64,000 nucleotides of DNA from Plantago major (GCA_026545765.1 CM048841.1:2822012-2886011); one strand, 5' to 3'; shown: positions 26,429 through 39,113, numbered from the stretch's first letter. Program-made: numbers and translations. Notes: generated by a model not told the origin, from the letters alone.

Positions 26429-28207
26429 TTATTTGTAAGATTGCAGCCATTGATCAGCGTTTATGAAACTAGAAACGTTAAGAAATACAGAAGCTTGAGT
26501 TTCGTTGAGTCTTTGTGCGAAAGACGCCCTCATTGCAGTATTAGCTCCATCACCTGTGCAGTTGTATTCCCCATAAAAGATGGTCCTGTAGGAATAGGTT
26601 ACACCCCGCAATATTAGACCTTATGGTTGAAATTTTGAAATTAATAGGTATCACTATAAAGTTGCACGAGAATAGTATGTATGCAACTATGAATGCATGT
26701 GTATTGTGAATTTGTGAGTTCATCGTACACTTACTGATCTCTAGATGGATCGTTGAAATCATTCCATCCTTCGGGTGCAATGATATCCGACATACTTGTT
26801 TCCAAGAACACAACAGTGGAGAAAGGCCTCCAAGCTCGGCCAAGCCATATTCTCCCCGTCCCTCCTATAGAGCAGTTGACGAATGCAAACCCGCTGTCCT
26901 CATCCTTGGTTGCTCGGCCATGGGCTGTCACAGCTCCGTTTATGCCTCCTCGTGACCCTGGTGCCACCGGGCTAGCTATGGATGTAAGATGGCAGTTCTG
27001 CAAGCATGAAATTAGTAAGACCTCCGACGGAGCAAACTCTGCTAACTTCTTGCTGTCATGCAGCGTCCATTAACAGGTACTCATTTGCTTAAAGCGTAAA
27101 GTTGATTTCATGAAGTTATCATACAATACGCGACATACATCAAGTCTATAAGTTTTGATATTACCTCGTAAAAAGACTTTCCATTCCCAAAAATAAAGTC
27201 TATAGAGCCCTGTATATAGCAGTCTTTGAAGTAATGGCGACCTCTGTCGTCATGTAGAGTGTCTTGTGCTCCAAAGAACCCACACCCCCAGAATGCAGCC
27301 TGGTCCCCTGATATTCTTATTGCGACCGCCTGTGCCCCCACAACACCTGGGCCTGGCATTGGCGCAACATTCTGAGATATACACATGATTTGGAAATTAG
27401 AACTATCAAAATTGTTCATATACAGTGTGTTGATTGCGTTACTTGATCATGTAATGTACCATAAAGCTAATGTTTTTGGCAATAAAGTTTGCTGAGAAAA
27501 CTTGAACTGAGCCACTGTAGAAGGTTCCATGGGATGAGTTAGCCGTGTCGTTCCAAACGATCGCGGTTGATGTGTAGCCTTGCCCTTGAAATGTGATGTT
27601 TGGCTTGGTCTTGGGAACTATTACTTTCTCACTGAATTTGACAATTTGCATAAAACAATTTTCATACATATGTTTGAAATACACGAATGCTTGTATCTTA
27701 TTCTTTGATTGCACAAAATTTCTTGAACTTTTAAAAACTTTCAACTTAAAGTAAGAGAAAATTTGGTGCAATGAAATGCATGCAATTTAACAAAAGAGCT
27801 CACTAATAAATCCCACTGTTGATCCAAATAACGCTCCTTTTGGGGCTCTGTACGCCAATTGCATCAATCGCAGCTTGAACCGTGGTGAAGTTGCAACAAC
27901 CATTAGGATCCACACATAAAAACGAGGTAGTGTTAGTATCCGGTGGCGGAATACCTGCTGGGAAATCCTCGCAAATAGTCTTGATCGTTTTCTTTTCATC
28001 TGGATGATGATGACCGTGGTGGTTATGGTGACGACGACAGCACAAATCTAGTATCGGGGTTATTAGAGGTACTGCGAAACATGCTTGGGAAGTTGAATGA
28101 AGGAAATGTTGGAATATTAGTAGGTTTGGAGTCGAGAAATTTGTGGAGGCTAAGGCTGCTATAAGGGCAATGAGAGTAGAAGCACAAATGACTTTAGGAG
28201 TCATCAT
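26429..28207 (-). CDS. Pectin methylesterase (probable pectinesterase 8/15 type)
   Basis: There are five coding exons on the minus strand: 27804-28207, 27460-27631, 27165-27371, 26735-26997 and 26429-26585 (1203 bp, 400 aa), all with GT-AG introns. A hydrophobic N-terminus (residues about 5-22) indicates secretion. A His-rich stretch (HHNHHGHHH) lies near residue 60. The usual PMEI pro-region is absent, so this is a short (PMEI-less) PME. The pectinesterase domain starts at [11 protein letters not shown] and includes [36 protein letters not shown] and [10 protein letters not shown], which supply the catalytic Asp pair, Gln and Arg. It removes methyl esters from homogalacturonan in the cell wall. 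A TATATAAATA box on the minus strand sits at about 28249-28258. A fragment of this gene is duplicated at 52.5 kb. Confidence 0.93.
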
Positions 28208-28248
28208 ATTTTTCTTTAGGACAAGAGTTTGACAAGAATATGAGATTT

Positions 28249-28258
28249 TATTTATATA
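28249..28258 (-). promoter_or_regulatory. TATA box of the pectinesterase gene
   Basis: The minus strand reads TATATAAATA about 45 bp upstream of the first ATG, which implies a very short 5' UTR. Confidence 0.55.
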
Positions 28259-28261
28259 ATC

Positions 28262-29158
28262 ATAGGTGTCAATTTATATAAGTTGCCCTTGAAGTCTAAG
28301 GATGAATGGGATGTCTTGCAAGTCTTCTTATCCCGGACCAGGCTCATTCTTAGGAAAACGTTCAAACAACCTACCAAGCTTATAAATCATACTCCTATTC
28401 TCTTACTATGATCATATTTCCTCCATCCCTGTAATAATGTGTCATTTAACTTTTTTCACGATATTTGAGAAATAATCCTAGGGCTCCCATTCTCCCCATC
28501 CTTGATTTGGCTGGCCGTTCTTCGTGTTCATTAGCTCAGAGGCAAGTAAAATGTGGGGATATAATGTATGTTTGGCATCAACTTATAAGTCACATGGTGG
28601 CTTACCTATAAGTGATTTTAACTTTATTTGATTGAAATAAGTTGGTTAGTAAACGTGCACCTTTATTTATTCAAATCGGGTATAAGATAGCTTAATCGGT
28701 TTTCTTTTTATATTTTAACTAGATATAAGTCAACTAGTCAAACACGATTAAAATCAGATATCTTATCAGTCCAAACTCCAGCTACTTTAAGACACCTTAT
28801 TAGCTTATGGTCATGTTATTAACATGAGTTTTCAAATGACCTCACCAGCAAGTTAGGGCATGAGTCGGATGGGCTACGCCTTTGGAAGAACCCTCCTACG
28901 TCTCTTATTCCCGTCTTAGAGGATGATGTTGAGGACATGTTGTCCTAGTATTTTTACTACTCTGTAGAGTAGTTTTATTTCAGGAGGAGGAAAAAAAAAA
29001 TTACCTCACCAGCTAGTTTACCAAACATAGTCATAATACAAGTGGGTAATTTGTTGTAGTGAGGTAAAAAAACGTAAGAAATATTTTGGACAAAAAAAAA
29101 AAATGAATAGAGAATTGATAATGTGTCGTAAAGTTGTAAATATCCATTTACTTTATTA
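28262..29158. other. Intergenic with MITE-like fragments
   Basis: A TCCTCCATCCCTGTAATAATG phrase near 28418 looks like one end of a Stowaway without a visible partner. 28570-29035 has loosely inverted ends (ATGTTTGGCATC...ACCAAACATAG) suggesting another MITE, not proven. There are no genes. Confidence 0.35.
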
Positions 29159-29978
29159 GGCTCTGTTTACCACTAGCTTTCCAGCTCCATGAGCTTATTT
29201 TGACCATTGACTAATAAAAAGCTCGTTACGTGAACGCGCAGCTTCTTTTTCCATTATTTGGAAAGAAGCTTCCTAGTAAGCTTTTTGAAAAAGAAGGAGC
29301 TTCTTATATTTTTATTCCGAAAATATCCCTACCCAAATTAACCTAAATTAGACTAAATAAAATAAGAAGTAAAAACACACATATTACCAAGCAACGAATT
29401 TTATACATCATGCACCCAATATTATCAGCCTGAGATTCATCTTGCAAGCACGCAACAAGTTATGACATCTAGTTTTAATTTAGGTGTTGGAGCCATTGTT
29501 ATAAGCATAAGGATCCTTTGTTATACATTTTGTGTACTTTTTTGCAACTAGCATGAAGATTAATGTATTCGCACCTCTTTAAAATGCATACATGTAGTAC
29601 ACATCAATTACTGATTTTTTTCATTACTAAGTTAAAATGCTCAACGATTATTTCTTTCAACTTCTGATAATTTTGATGATGTTATTAAAGTGGCGATGTA
29701 AAGTACATTGAATATATATTATAATTATTGGACAAAATATGATATATTATTATTTAAAAAACTATAGACTAATAATACGATAAGAAAGGTTAAAAAAAAG
29801 AAAAATAAGAGTAATGCCCTTTTATGTCATTTTACAAAATACCAGCTAACTTTTCAGCTAATTTGCTAAACACCTACATTTAAAACCAGCTAGCTTTTCA
29901 GCTAGCTAACCAGCTAGCTTTCCAACTACCTAATCAGCTACCTGCTAGCTTTCCAGCTAGTTTTGCTAAACAGCTCTC
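29158..29978. mobile_element. hAT-like MITE with CAGCTAGC subterminal repeats
   Basis: The left end reads GGCTCTGTTTACC then ACTAGCTTTCCAGCT. The inverted right end reads GAGCTGTTTAGC then ACTAGCTGGAAAGCT. The right 130 bp is packed with CAGCTAGCT/TTTCCAGCTA motifs. A CTGTTT-type terminus with short repeated subterminal motifs is common in plant hAT MITEs. I did not find a clear 8-bp target duplication. Confidence 0.45.
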
Positions 29979-30239
29979 TCCGTTTCCCTCAAAACTTGAC
30001 AGCTTAGTAACAAATTTATAGTACTTCTAAATAATACTAGAAATATGATTCTCCTTTCTAAATTTTTCACTTCTCCATCTCAGTCAATTTCTTTCCCTCT
30101 CGCATGAGAGCTTGACTACTCCTCCGGCTGGAGTTCTAGGGCCATTTCTTTGAGCGTTTTCCATTACCCTCCTCTGTTTTCTTTTTTCCTGCTCCACAAT
30201 TTTTGGTGAGATCTGCCTGTTAGATTTTAGTGAGTTTTA

Positions 30240-30985
30240 TTTTCAGTTTAGATGAGTCCGTTTTGCGAGAGACCCCTATATATAGGAGAGTCCCGAAAGT
30301 CCCTTCAAACGTTAAAATTAGACAATTATACCTTTTTTCTCGACTTGGCTTCTGATGGTTTTTCGCGGATCTTTTGACCCGGATTCATTAAAAACGGGTC
30401 AAGTAAAAACTAGACAATATAATGTAAAAACTAGACAATATAATGTAAATTTAATATCATGTAAGAACTAGAGAATTCCTTTCATAAACTAGACAATATA
30501 ATGTAAAAACTAGACAATATAGACAATTATGTTACACTGAGTGAGTAAATTTCTGGACAAATAATAAAACTAGACAATTCATTTACAAAACTAGACAATT
30601 CAGTTACAAAACTAGACAATATCATCATCAGTTCAAAAACACCAATTTTTCTTCGATTGCTTTAGTTTCTTCAGAGCATTCTTCTTCAAATCATCCAATA
30701 CACCCTTTTCAAAATCATCATCAGCAGCAGAAGGTCTTATAGATCCTTGCAAAGAAAAGGAGTTCCTTGGAACAGCTCCATATGCTTCATCAGAAAAACA
30801 CCACAGACAGAAGTTCCAAGTTTACCAGTCCAATCAAGCTTGACAATTTATACAAAAAAATATAGAACATTTATACAAAAACTAGAGAATTCCTCTCATA
30901 AACTAGACACTATAATGTAAAAACTAGAGAATTCCTCTCATAAACTAGACAATATAATGTAAAAACTAGACAATATTGCTGAGGG
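30240..30985 (+). mobile_element. MULE-like terminal fragment with AGACAAT minisatellite
   Basis: The segment opens with GAGAG-rich end sequence (GGAGAGTCCCGAAAGTCCC), followed at about 30364 by TTCGCGGATC and TGACCCG. The inverted right end of the MULE at 54.6-57.1 kb has the same order: GAGAGTCCGAGAG, TTCGCGGATC, TGACCCG. Short ACTAGACAATATAATG repeats occur at 30400-30610 and 30880-30975. Between them the minus strand has an open stretch (about 30810-30640) ending in a stop, coding-like but of unknown identity. It is probably a non-autonomous member of the same family. Confidence 0.5.
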
Positions 30986-32587
30986 TGTAACTCCCCAATC
31001 ACTTAGATTTGTATGACTCTTCCAAATGGTGCCAAGGTAAGAGGCTCCTTGCTAGGTGAGGACCGAAACGTAAGAACCAGCTGACTACTACTCTGGTAAG
31101 GACCTGCACACTTGAGTAGGGGGGGTTAGTGCCCGGTTTGCTAAGTGTCAAACCGGGATGAGACTTTACTTGAGAGTGACTGTGGATCAACTCAGATATC
31201 TTGCTTCGTGATGTGACTAGCGAGAAGACTTGTTCGAAGTGACTTACTTGAAGTGCCTTGCTTATTGGGATATGTGCCTTATTTATAGGCTACCATTGAA
31301 ATGGAAGGCCTTGCTAGGATTGCGCCATGTGTACGGCTAGGATTGAGCCACCAATGCTAAGATGAGGCCCATAGCCCAATAATGAAGCTTTAGCCCATGC
31401 CATCTTGGGCTTTAGGGGTAGTTTGGTCATTATTGGGAGAGTTCTTGAGGATGTGACTGAGTCTGCCGAGATCCCAGGTTCGGAGAGGTCGGTCCGGATG
31501 CCTGATCCGGACAGCGCCTGGTTGTCAGCTGAGGAAGTTCTCCTGTCTGTCCGACTCTTCCGATTCGGAGCTCCTGGGTTCGGACACCTCACTCTTTGGT
31601 GCCCATTTGCTTGGTTGCTTTATGAGATGGTCATGCTGGATCCGAGTTGTGGTCCGTATCGGAGTCCTTGGGTCGGAGAGGGTGCTGTCTTAGCACTATG
31701 CTCCTTTCCCAGGGAGGTTCAGACCAAGGTGGGTCGGACCTAGAGTTCCGGGTCGGGCCTTGCAGGTCCAAATCCTTTGTCCCTTTCTCTTAGGGTGGGT
31801 CGGACCATAGATGGTCTGCCCGGATCAGACCAATGGCTCGGACCTAAGTGCCTCGGATCCTTTGGATGACTTATGACGCCTTAGGATTCGTTCCTAGGTC
31901 CTTTATGACGGATTGGACATATTTCCGTATCAACATATGTCCCCCTAGTTTCCAAGTATCTTAGTAGAAGATAGTTGTGGAACTATTGGTTTGGGAAGTT
32001 GTCTTGAGGGAAAGAATCCGTTCTTCAGTCCAATCCGTTTCGATCTCGTTAAAAAAAAGATGTACTCCGTACTTTGTGTGGCCATTGACTTAGTCTCTCT
32101 CCCCCCCCCCCTTTTTCTTTCTCTAAAACATCGTTGCCATCCGAGGGAGTAGGTCCGAAGGGCAACGAGGTGAAGAAAGAAGAAAAAAGGGTATTTGTAA
32201 TGGAGACTAAGTTTAGGCTCCGAACATCGGTAGTGTACCTTTGATGAGCTACGGTGGCGGACCGTAGGTGTGTGTTCCGTCCGAACCAGGCTCTGTGGTT
32301 GCGGGAAGGTCCGAAGGGTAATCGCTCGAGTATACGAGGTTCCTTGTGTGGACAAAGTATATGGGACTGGAAAGCCGTTAGGCGTCCGAGAAGATGATAC
32401 TCCGGAGCTCTCGTGTTGTCTGACGCCCGAGAGAGGGAGAGTTGTTGTATTCATCTATCCAAGAGGTAAATTTGTTGTACCCATTCGTCATTTCACTTGG
32501 TATAATTGTACTATACCGTTGGATGGTTCTTGATCGACGGTGGAGATTAAATCCGAAAAATCGCGATGGTTGGAGTTCCCAATATGG

Positions 32588-32605
32588 CCCTCTATAAATA
32601 GAGGG
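32588..32605 (+). promoter_or_regulatory. TATA box inside a perfect inverted repeat
   Basis: CCCTCTAT-AA-ATAGAGGG is a perfect 8-bp inverted repeat around the TATAAATA box of the element. A plausible transcript leader follows, with a splice donor at about 32762 (AAGTAAGT) and an acceptor just before the ATG at 33031 (CCCTAG). Confidence 0.65.
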
Positions 32606-33030
32606 ATTGGCCAGTTCATTTTTCATCGTTTAGAGAGAGAAATTTTGCATTCCAAGTACATCCGAAGCAACTACCAGCAATCCGAAGCGAGCAAGGAGCG
32701 GTTCGAAGCATGTGATCTTGTTCAAAGTCAAGTCACTTCTTTCTGATCATCCGAGTCCAAGTAAGTTTACTTGTCTCGTCTTATGATTATATCATCTCTG
32801 TTGTCTTTCATCTTCAAGTTACTCGGATGTATGCTTATGATGTGTAATATAGTTGATAACCAATACGTATCTGATGTTGACTAACACCGAATAAGTGTAG
32901 TACTGACTCCGAACTAACTGTGCCGAGTAAGCTGCAAGTTTTGGCTTTGAGTTGGCCACTTTAATATACATAAACGACCTCTTGGACTGCCATCTTAAAG
33001 CTTATGATATTGCTTTCTCCTTTCCCTAGG

Positions 33031-35928
33031 ATGTCCGAGAGTGATAGCCAAAATCGATCCGAGGCTGAGGGATATGACTCCGAGGCGATATCCTTAAGCG
33101 GTAGCTCCGAGGAGATTGAGATCATGGATGATGACGTACTGGAGGTGGAGCAAGCACCCCATCCGAGTCGGGAAGAGCCCGAGGTGAGTTCCTTACTTCG
33201 GTTAGTTGTTCCAGATTCTGGTCCTCCGAGGCGTCCGGATTACCTGCGAGTGTCGCATGTGCAGGTTATTGTAGCGGCTCAAGAGACAAGCTCGCGAGTT
33301 ATAGGAACTCGTCGCCTGGTCGAGCCGGCCAGAATCCGAACTTCCGTAGAGATCCGTACTTTAATTCGCACCTAGGTTATAACTTTAGGAGTAATCCTAA
33401 TCGAGTCCCGTTCGTCCGGATCAGCGCGCCAACTATCGAGGAAGTGCATGATACTTCGGAAGCACCTCCGAATTTGAGCATCTTCGAAGAGGGTGAGGAG
33501 GATCGTGTGCAAGTTGCTGCGCCTATTAGGACTGTTGTAGAGTTAGCGTCCTCATCCGAGGAAGATGAGGCAGAGGAAGATGTGCGGGGCCAAGATTCTG
33601 GTTCCGAAGAGGAAGAGGGTGCAGAGCCATCCGCTAATGTGCTCCGTGTAGAAACTGCTAGGCAAGCAGGGCCGAGTCGGCAGGTGGTTGAGGAAGAGCG
33701 TCCGGAGAGGCCGAGGAAGGCGAGGACGTTTTCAAGTGAAGTTCCCTCGGTCCGGGACGTGTCACCCCGATCCGGAGGGTGAGATGAATGAAGATGGTAC
33801 ACTGCCTACTTGTGCCTCAACCATCCGAGCCGATGAAGTAGATGAGCTCCGGAGAAGATATGAGATTCCGGATTGTGTGGAGATTCTCATCCCGGACGAA
33901 TCTCATGCTTTTTATAATCCGCCTCCGGGCTATATGTCGGTCTATGAGATAAGTCTCCATTGCGGGTGGCGGCTACCAGTATCGTCCGAGTTTTTGGAGA
34001 TTTTGAACAGCATGGGTTTGAGTCCGCACCAGATCATCCCCAACTCCCTCGGAAATTTGATGTGCTTCGGAGTGTTATGTAAATATAAAGGCATCCCGCT
34101 GACCTTCGACAATTTCCGTAAATTGTTTAACATTAGTGTAAGTAGTAGGAACACTTGGTTCTATACATTCGTATGTCGCCAGGCATACACATTTTTTGTT
34201 GATCCCTTGTCCTCGTTGGGAATCCAATGGTTCAAGAGGTACATTTTTGTCCGCTCGGCTCTAAAGCCCGGGCAATCCGAAGCGGAGAGGCCCACGTGGC
34301 ATTTTGAGAAGAAGTTCTTCCGGGGCCAACTGCCAGATTGGAAGCCACCGGCTCGGAACATCCCCTTGTGGATGCAAGCGTTCCATCGTAGTCAGGAGCC
34401 GGAGAAGTACTTCTTCCGAGGTCTGATATGTCAGCCTCTGCCTTTCTTGGCCGGCTTGTCCGAGCCAAGTTTTTGTGACAACATGGAGGACTTGAGTAAG
34501 TGGTTTCTCTCTTCCTCTGATTGGTTGTCCGAGTCGGTTGTCTGTTTGTCGACTATATGATTATCAATTGTAGATTCTTTTGTATCTTGCAACTTATTGT
34601 GATTCGGATGCGACTTTTACGTTCGAGTATACGATGTCGACCATGCGGAGCCGGTTGCCAATGTAACGCCGCGCAATGAAGGAGTTGGCAGAGGGTTCTC
34701 GGACCCAGATTATCAAGACCTCCACCGTTCTTCCGATGAACGAGCCCAGAAATGTTGTTGTGTTCCGAGTGGAGGAGTCTCGGAGAGCTGCTGCGGGCGA
34801 AGAGGCCCAAACCATCCCTACTCCAGACAAGGGTAAGGTGGTCGCAACTAAGGGCTCGAAGAAGCCTCCGAGATCCGTGTCGCGAGATCCTCCATAAGCG
34901 GATCGAAGCGCCGACTCGAAAAATGCTCCTCCGGTCCGAATCCTCCCGCCAAGAAGGGCAAAGGAAAGGTGGGCGAGGCTCCGGAGCTGGAGTCGGAAGC
35001 TGAAGTGGCTCGGTTGGTTCTTGCTTGAGCTAGAGCGGATTATGAGTTAATCGCCGCCAAATAAAGTGAGTTTAAGCTTTCTGTTGGTTTCGCATCTTTC
35101 TATGATTCGGAGGTATCTAACGCTTCCGATGTTCCATTTTTGCTTTTAGCTTGCTACTGCTGTTGAAGCATGCTCCTTGGTGGCTGCTCGGAGGGCTACC
35201 CTGGAAGAAGATCTAGCAATTTGAGGTGACCGGGCGATCGAAGCGTCCCGGTTGCACAGCACTTCGGAGCGCCTGAAGAAGGCTATAGCTGCTAAACAAG
35301 AGGCCGAGTCGGAGACGGCCAAGATGAAAAGTGCCATTCTGTCTTTGGAGGCTGATTTAAAAGTGCACCAAGATAGTTTGGACGATTTCGTGGCCGTCTC
35401 TCGGACTTTCAAGGATAAGATGCTGAAAGAGCTTGAGTCCCACAAGGGTCGCCCAAGATTTCCTTGATTCGGACTCCTACAAGTTCTGCCGAGTCAAAGT
35501 ATGATGAGGCCCGCAAGATGGGTTTGATGCATGTGTGGAAAGGTCTTGGGAGGAAAGGTTGGGTACCGAACGATTGTAACTTGGAGGCTGAAGGGGTATC
35601 CGCCTTTAAAAATGGAGATGGCTCGGACTTCGCTCCGGAGGGTGTGTTGGACGAAGATTTGCTCAAATGTGAATTTGTGGAGCTGGTGTGCGACGAGTCG
35701 GAGGGCAAGAAGTACAACCATGGCGGTCCGTATCTCCCCTCCTTCGTCCCTCGGGTGCTCATGTCTAGTGTTTTCGTTCCTTTGGAGGACCACTTGGAGC
35801 ACAACCAAGACTGGCTGACTTTGCCCGGGCCTGTCCGAGGCTTTGATCGCGACCTCAACCTGATGGAGGAGTGTCCGGCCTTCCTGAAAGAGGTTGAGGC
35901 TCGGAGAGCACGGAGGATAGCCGAATAG
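33031..35928 (+). pseudogene. Broken gypsy-type-transposon-domain protein
   Basis: Coding starts at ATG 33031, one base after a CCTAG acceptor, with an acidic Ser/Glu-rich N-terminus (to 33375). It continues in another frame at 33444-33782 and returns at about 33690-34512. The third part holds the domain: ELRRRYEIPDCVEILIP, PPPGYMSVYEISLHCGWRLP, FLEILNSMGLSPHQIIPNS, then an aromatic-rich stretch ending at a GTAAGT donor (34499). Further exons are likely; 35146-35466 encodes a coiled coil with an in-frame TGA at about 35221, and 35464-35928 encodes a Trp/Gly-containing C-terminal segment. At least three frame breaks make it non-functional as it stands. The domain is known only from plant retroelement-associated proteins of unknown role. 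Confidence 0.6.
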
Positions 35929-36419
35929 CAAGGTCAAGCGCCTCCGGAGAAGGATACGGGCGGCCCCTCTCAGTCGCAGCCTAGTTCGTCCGAGCGGCGG
36001 AGGCAGTGAAGACGGGGTATGCCCCGAATTTTTTGTAATAGGGTGCCTCCGGGCCAAAAAGAAGTGTTTGTCGTTTTTGCCCATCATCTTTTGTTTGTAC
36101 AAACATTTACTTATCTTCGATGAATGGTATTGGTTCGGGTCCTTTGATGGCTCAGAACTATTTTTGTTGGTGATATACTATTGTTGCTGTTTCCACCCTT
36201 GCACGTTTAATTTCGTCTTTGCTTAGTAACTCATCAACTCTCGTAGACTCGGATAATGGGTTCGGACCTTTGAGATCCGTACCGCCAGGACATTAGTTTG
36301 CCTGATTCAGATTCGCCTTTGGGATTCAGTCACTCAAAATAGGATTTCTGGAGATATATATGGGCAGAATTAATGAATGAGATTTCAAAAGATTTAGTGG
36401 TTTTTTACTCCTAATGGTC

Positions 36420-38665
36420 AAAGCCCAGCGATTACAAGAGTCAATATGGATATTGAACTCGAGCCCAATAGTGATGGACCTGTACAAACCAATTGTTTCC
36501 CTGCACCTAAAAGTCCCAACAGCCCAAAACCTAACATTTTGTCAAATACCCACACAGTTAACCTCAACCCAAATGCCGCAAGCCTAAATCCAGACTCTTT
36601 ACCTCACCCAAACCATTATGTACCACCTCACTTGCGCCACTACAACCACCAAACCAACCCTCTGCCATTTGGCCCAAATTCTACCTTCACTCATACCTTA
36701 GCCCAATTACCAAACCTTTCGCAGCCTAACTTGACTCCTACTCCAAAACCCATGGGCCCAAGAAACGAGGTCGGCCTGCTGGGCCCAATGCTGTTATCAA
36801 AAAATACGGACCTCGTGACAGCAAGAAAGATAACACCGGCAAGGATCATAGCCAGCAAATGGGGAATAAGAAGCTTCGTATTGAAGAAATCTCTACTCAC
36901 ATGGACCAGAGGCGGGAGTTGCTATGCAACCCGCCTATCATTATGAGTTGTTTATCTTGGAACTGTCAAGGTTTTGGGAACTTTTGAACAATTCGTGCTC
37001 TAGCTGAGTTCCTCTACTCACAACCCCGACATTATCATTCTCAATTTCTCATGGATACTCGATTGGGTGTTAGTGGGATCAATAAGGTTAAACAGAATAA
37101 TTTATTTGGAGTTTGTGTCCCTTCAATTGGTCAATCAGGAGGTTTAGCGTAAACCTCGCTTTGGAATAAGGATCTTTCGATTAGTGTGCAATCTTACTCT
37201 AAAAATCATATTGATAGGCCTTGGCTTATCATAGGCTAAAATCCGAAGATTGTGCCAAGGTTATTAATGAAAACTGGAATTCTTTCTGATCTGGGGCGAA
37301 TCTTGAGAGCTGTCGTATGGGGTTGTTGAATTGGGATAAAACGGGTTTTGGGTCGGTGAAGAAAAAGCTCGCAGATATGAAAAGGGAACTGGAATCCCTT
37401 CATCAACAGCCACGGACTGGTGAGACTCAGATGAGGATTAAAGAGCTCAAGCTAATGCTAGAAAAAGAATTGGATAAAGAGGAAATTTGTGGAAGCATTG
37501 GTCAAAGACACAAATACGAACGATATTTTTTCACAGCCAGGCTACAAACAGGGCAAGTCGAAACCAAGTTACTGGTCTGCTGGACGATTCTGAAATTTGG
37601 ACTGAGGATGAACTGCGTATGGGTCAACTTGTGAACAATTATTTTACTGGCATCTTCAAATCCAGAAACCCTTTAGAAGCGGACATTGAGGGTGTTGTGG
37701 GCACTATGGGGATCCGTGTGACTGATTGAATCAACAGGAGCTTAACCAGGTGTTTACTCCAGACGAGGTACGACTTGCACTTTTTTATATTTATCCCTTA
37801 AAATCCCCTGGACCCGATGGCATGTCTACTGTTGTTTATCAACGTTTATGGCATGTTGTGGGTAAAAATGTTGTTGATTGTGCCCTTTCTTTCCTTAATG
37901 ATAGAACTCTTGATCCTAAACTTAATTACACTCACATTGTTCTCATCCCTAAGTGTAAAACACCAGTAAAGGTTAATCAGTTTCGACCCATTAGCCTCAG
38001 TAACGTCATGTTTAAGATTGCTTCTAAAGCTATTACGAACAGACTTAAGCCTCACATGAATGATATTATTTCTAAAGCCCAGTCAGCTTTTGTTCTTATT
38101 ACTGATAACTCTTAGTAGCATATGAAGTAAACCATTTTTTGAAGCAAAAAACTAAGGGCAAAGATGTTTTCATGGCTTTAAAACTTGACATGAGCAAGGC
38201 TTATGACCGAGTTGAATGGTCTTTTATGAAAAGAGTGCCTGAGAGACTAGATTTTGGGATCGCTTTCATTGATCTTATTATGCTTAGTGTGCGAACTGTG
38301 TCATATTCTGTACTTTTGAATGGTACACCGTTATACTATATTCAGCCGGAGAGGGGGATCCAACAGGGGATCCTCTTTCACCTTAATTGTTCTTATTTGT
38401 GATGGAAGCTTTTACTGCCTTGATACGTGATGCTGAGGAGAGAGAGGTGTGGCGAGGAGTAGCCGTTACTCCACGAGCACCAAGGATCTCTCACTTACTT
38501 TTTGCTGATGATACTCTTCTGTTTTGCTATGCCTCTGTGACTGCTGCTAGGGAGATTGTGATGTGCTTCATAGGTTTAGTCTTGCCTCTGGGTTGGAGAT
38601 TAATTTGGAAAAATCAACTGTGGTGTTTAGTAGAAATGCGGGGAGAGAGAGGGTGGAGGATGTGA
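36420..38665 (+). mobile_element. LINE retrotransposon, 5' part (degenerate)
   Basis: About 36446-36946 is a Pro/Asn-rich open frame like the C-terminal part of a plant LINE ORF1. ORF2 starts near 36942 with MSCLSWNCQGFGN, the usual apurinic-endonuclease start of plant L1-type LINEs, but soon has stops and most of the endonuclease is missing. Reverse transcriptase follows: PLKSPGPDGM (37797), IPKCKTPVKVNQFRPISL (about 37945), LKLDMSKAYDRVEWSF (about 38180) and the catalytic LLFADDTLLF (about 38495). Frame breaks occur near 38100 and 38390. The copy is interrupted at 38665 by a CACTA transposon and resumes at 42755. The 5' boundary is uncertain. Confidence 0.8.
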
Positions 38666-38694
38666 CTCTACAAAAAAATCCTGTTTTAGCGACG

Positions 38695-38998
38695 GATCAC
38701 TCCCCCGTCCCAAAACCATGCGTCACAATTTTTTTGGCGACGGATAAGTATTCCGTCGCCAAATAACGACGAACTGGCGATGGATTAATCTGTTGACCAG
38801 TTGGTCCGAATTGGCGACGGATTACTTATCTGTCACCAATTAGTTACAGAATAAATTCCGTCGCTAAATCCTACCATTAGGTCACCCTAATTCGTGTGAG
38901 ATTTAGCGACGGAATTAAACCCGTCGCTAAATTCAATGGGCTAATTCGCCCTTAATTCGTGAATTTAGCGACGGATTTAATTCCGTCGCTAAATTTAC
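38695..38998. repeat. CACTA left subterminal repeats
   Basis: At least eight copies of TTAGCGACGGAT, GGCGACGGAT or the inverse ATCCGTCGC/TTCCGTCGCTA occur in both orientations. Such arrays bind the TnpA-type protein in En/Spm. Confidence 0.85.
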
Positions 38999-39113
38999 TG
39001 TTTTTAATTTTTTTTTAAAATTTAAATTCCTATTTCACATTTCACCTGTTTTTTCACTTTACTTTACTTTTCCTAGTCCATGCTTGCTTTCTATATTGGA
39101 TCTTTCTAGTTCA

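Larger units (their letters stand above)
30990..36360 (+). mobile_element. Large retroelement derivative (LARD-like) with 'gypsy-type transposon' domain
   Basis: This block is GC-richer than its surroundings and full of TCCGAG/TCGGA words. It contains a TATA promoter, a spliced leader and a broken gene with the plant 'putative gypsy type transposon' domain plus a coiled-coil region. No protease, reverse transcriptase or integrase is present. LTR boundaries were not found; 31.0-32.6 kb could be LTR and leader. The right limit is set by where the style changes, before the LINE at about 36.4 kb. Confidence 0.55.

Noticed and set aside
28418..28460. A Stowaway MITE
   Set aside because: Only one end is visible.
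31945..32454. 169-codon minus-strand ORF
   Set aside because: It runs opposite the promoter and leader of the LARD-like element; no recognisable domain.
33377..33802. Minus-strand Ser-rich ORF
   Set aside because: Reverse of the acidic Glu/Ser coding text on the plus strand.
36340..36420. LINE target duplication matching the sequence after the poly-A tail
   Set aside because: I could not find a convincing copy of TAGAAATCATT near the 5' end, so the LINE start is left uncertain.
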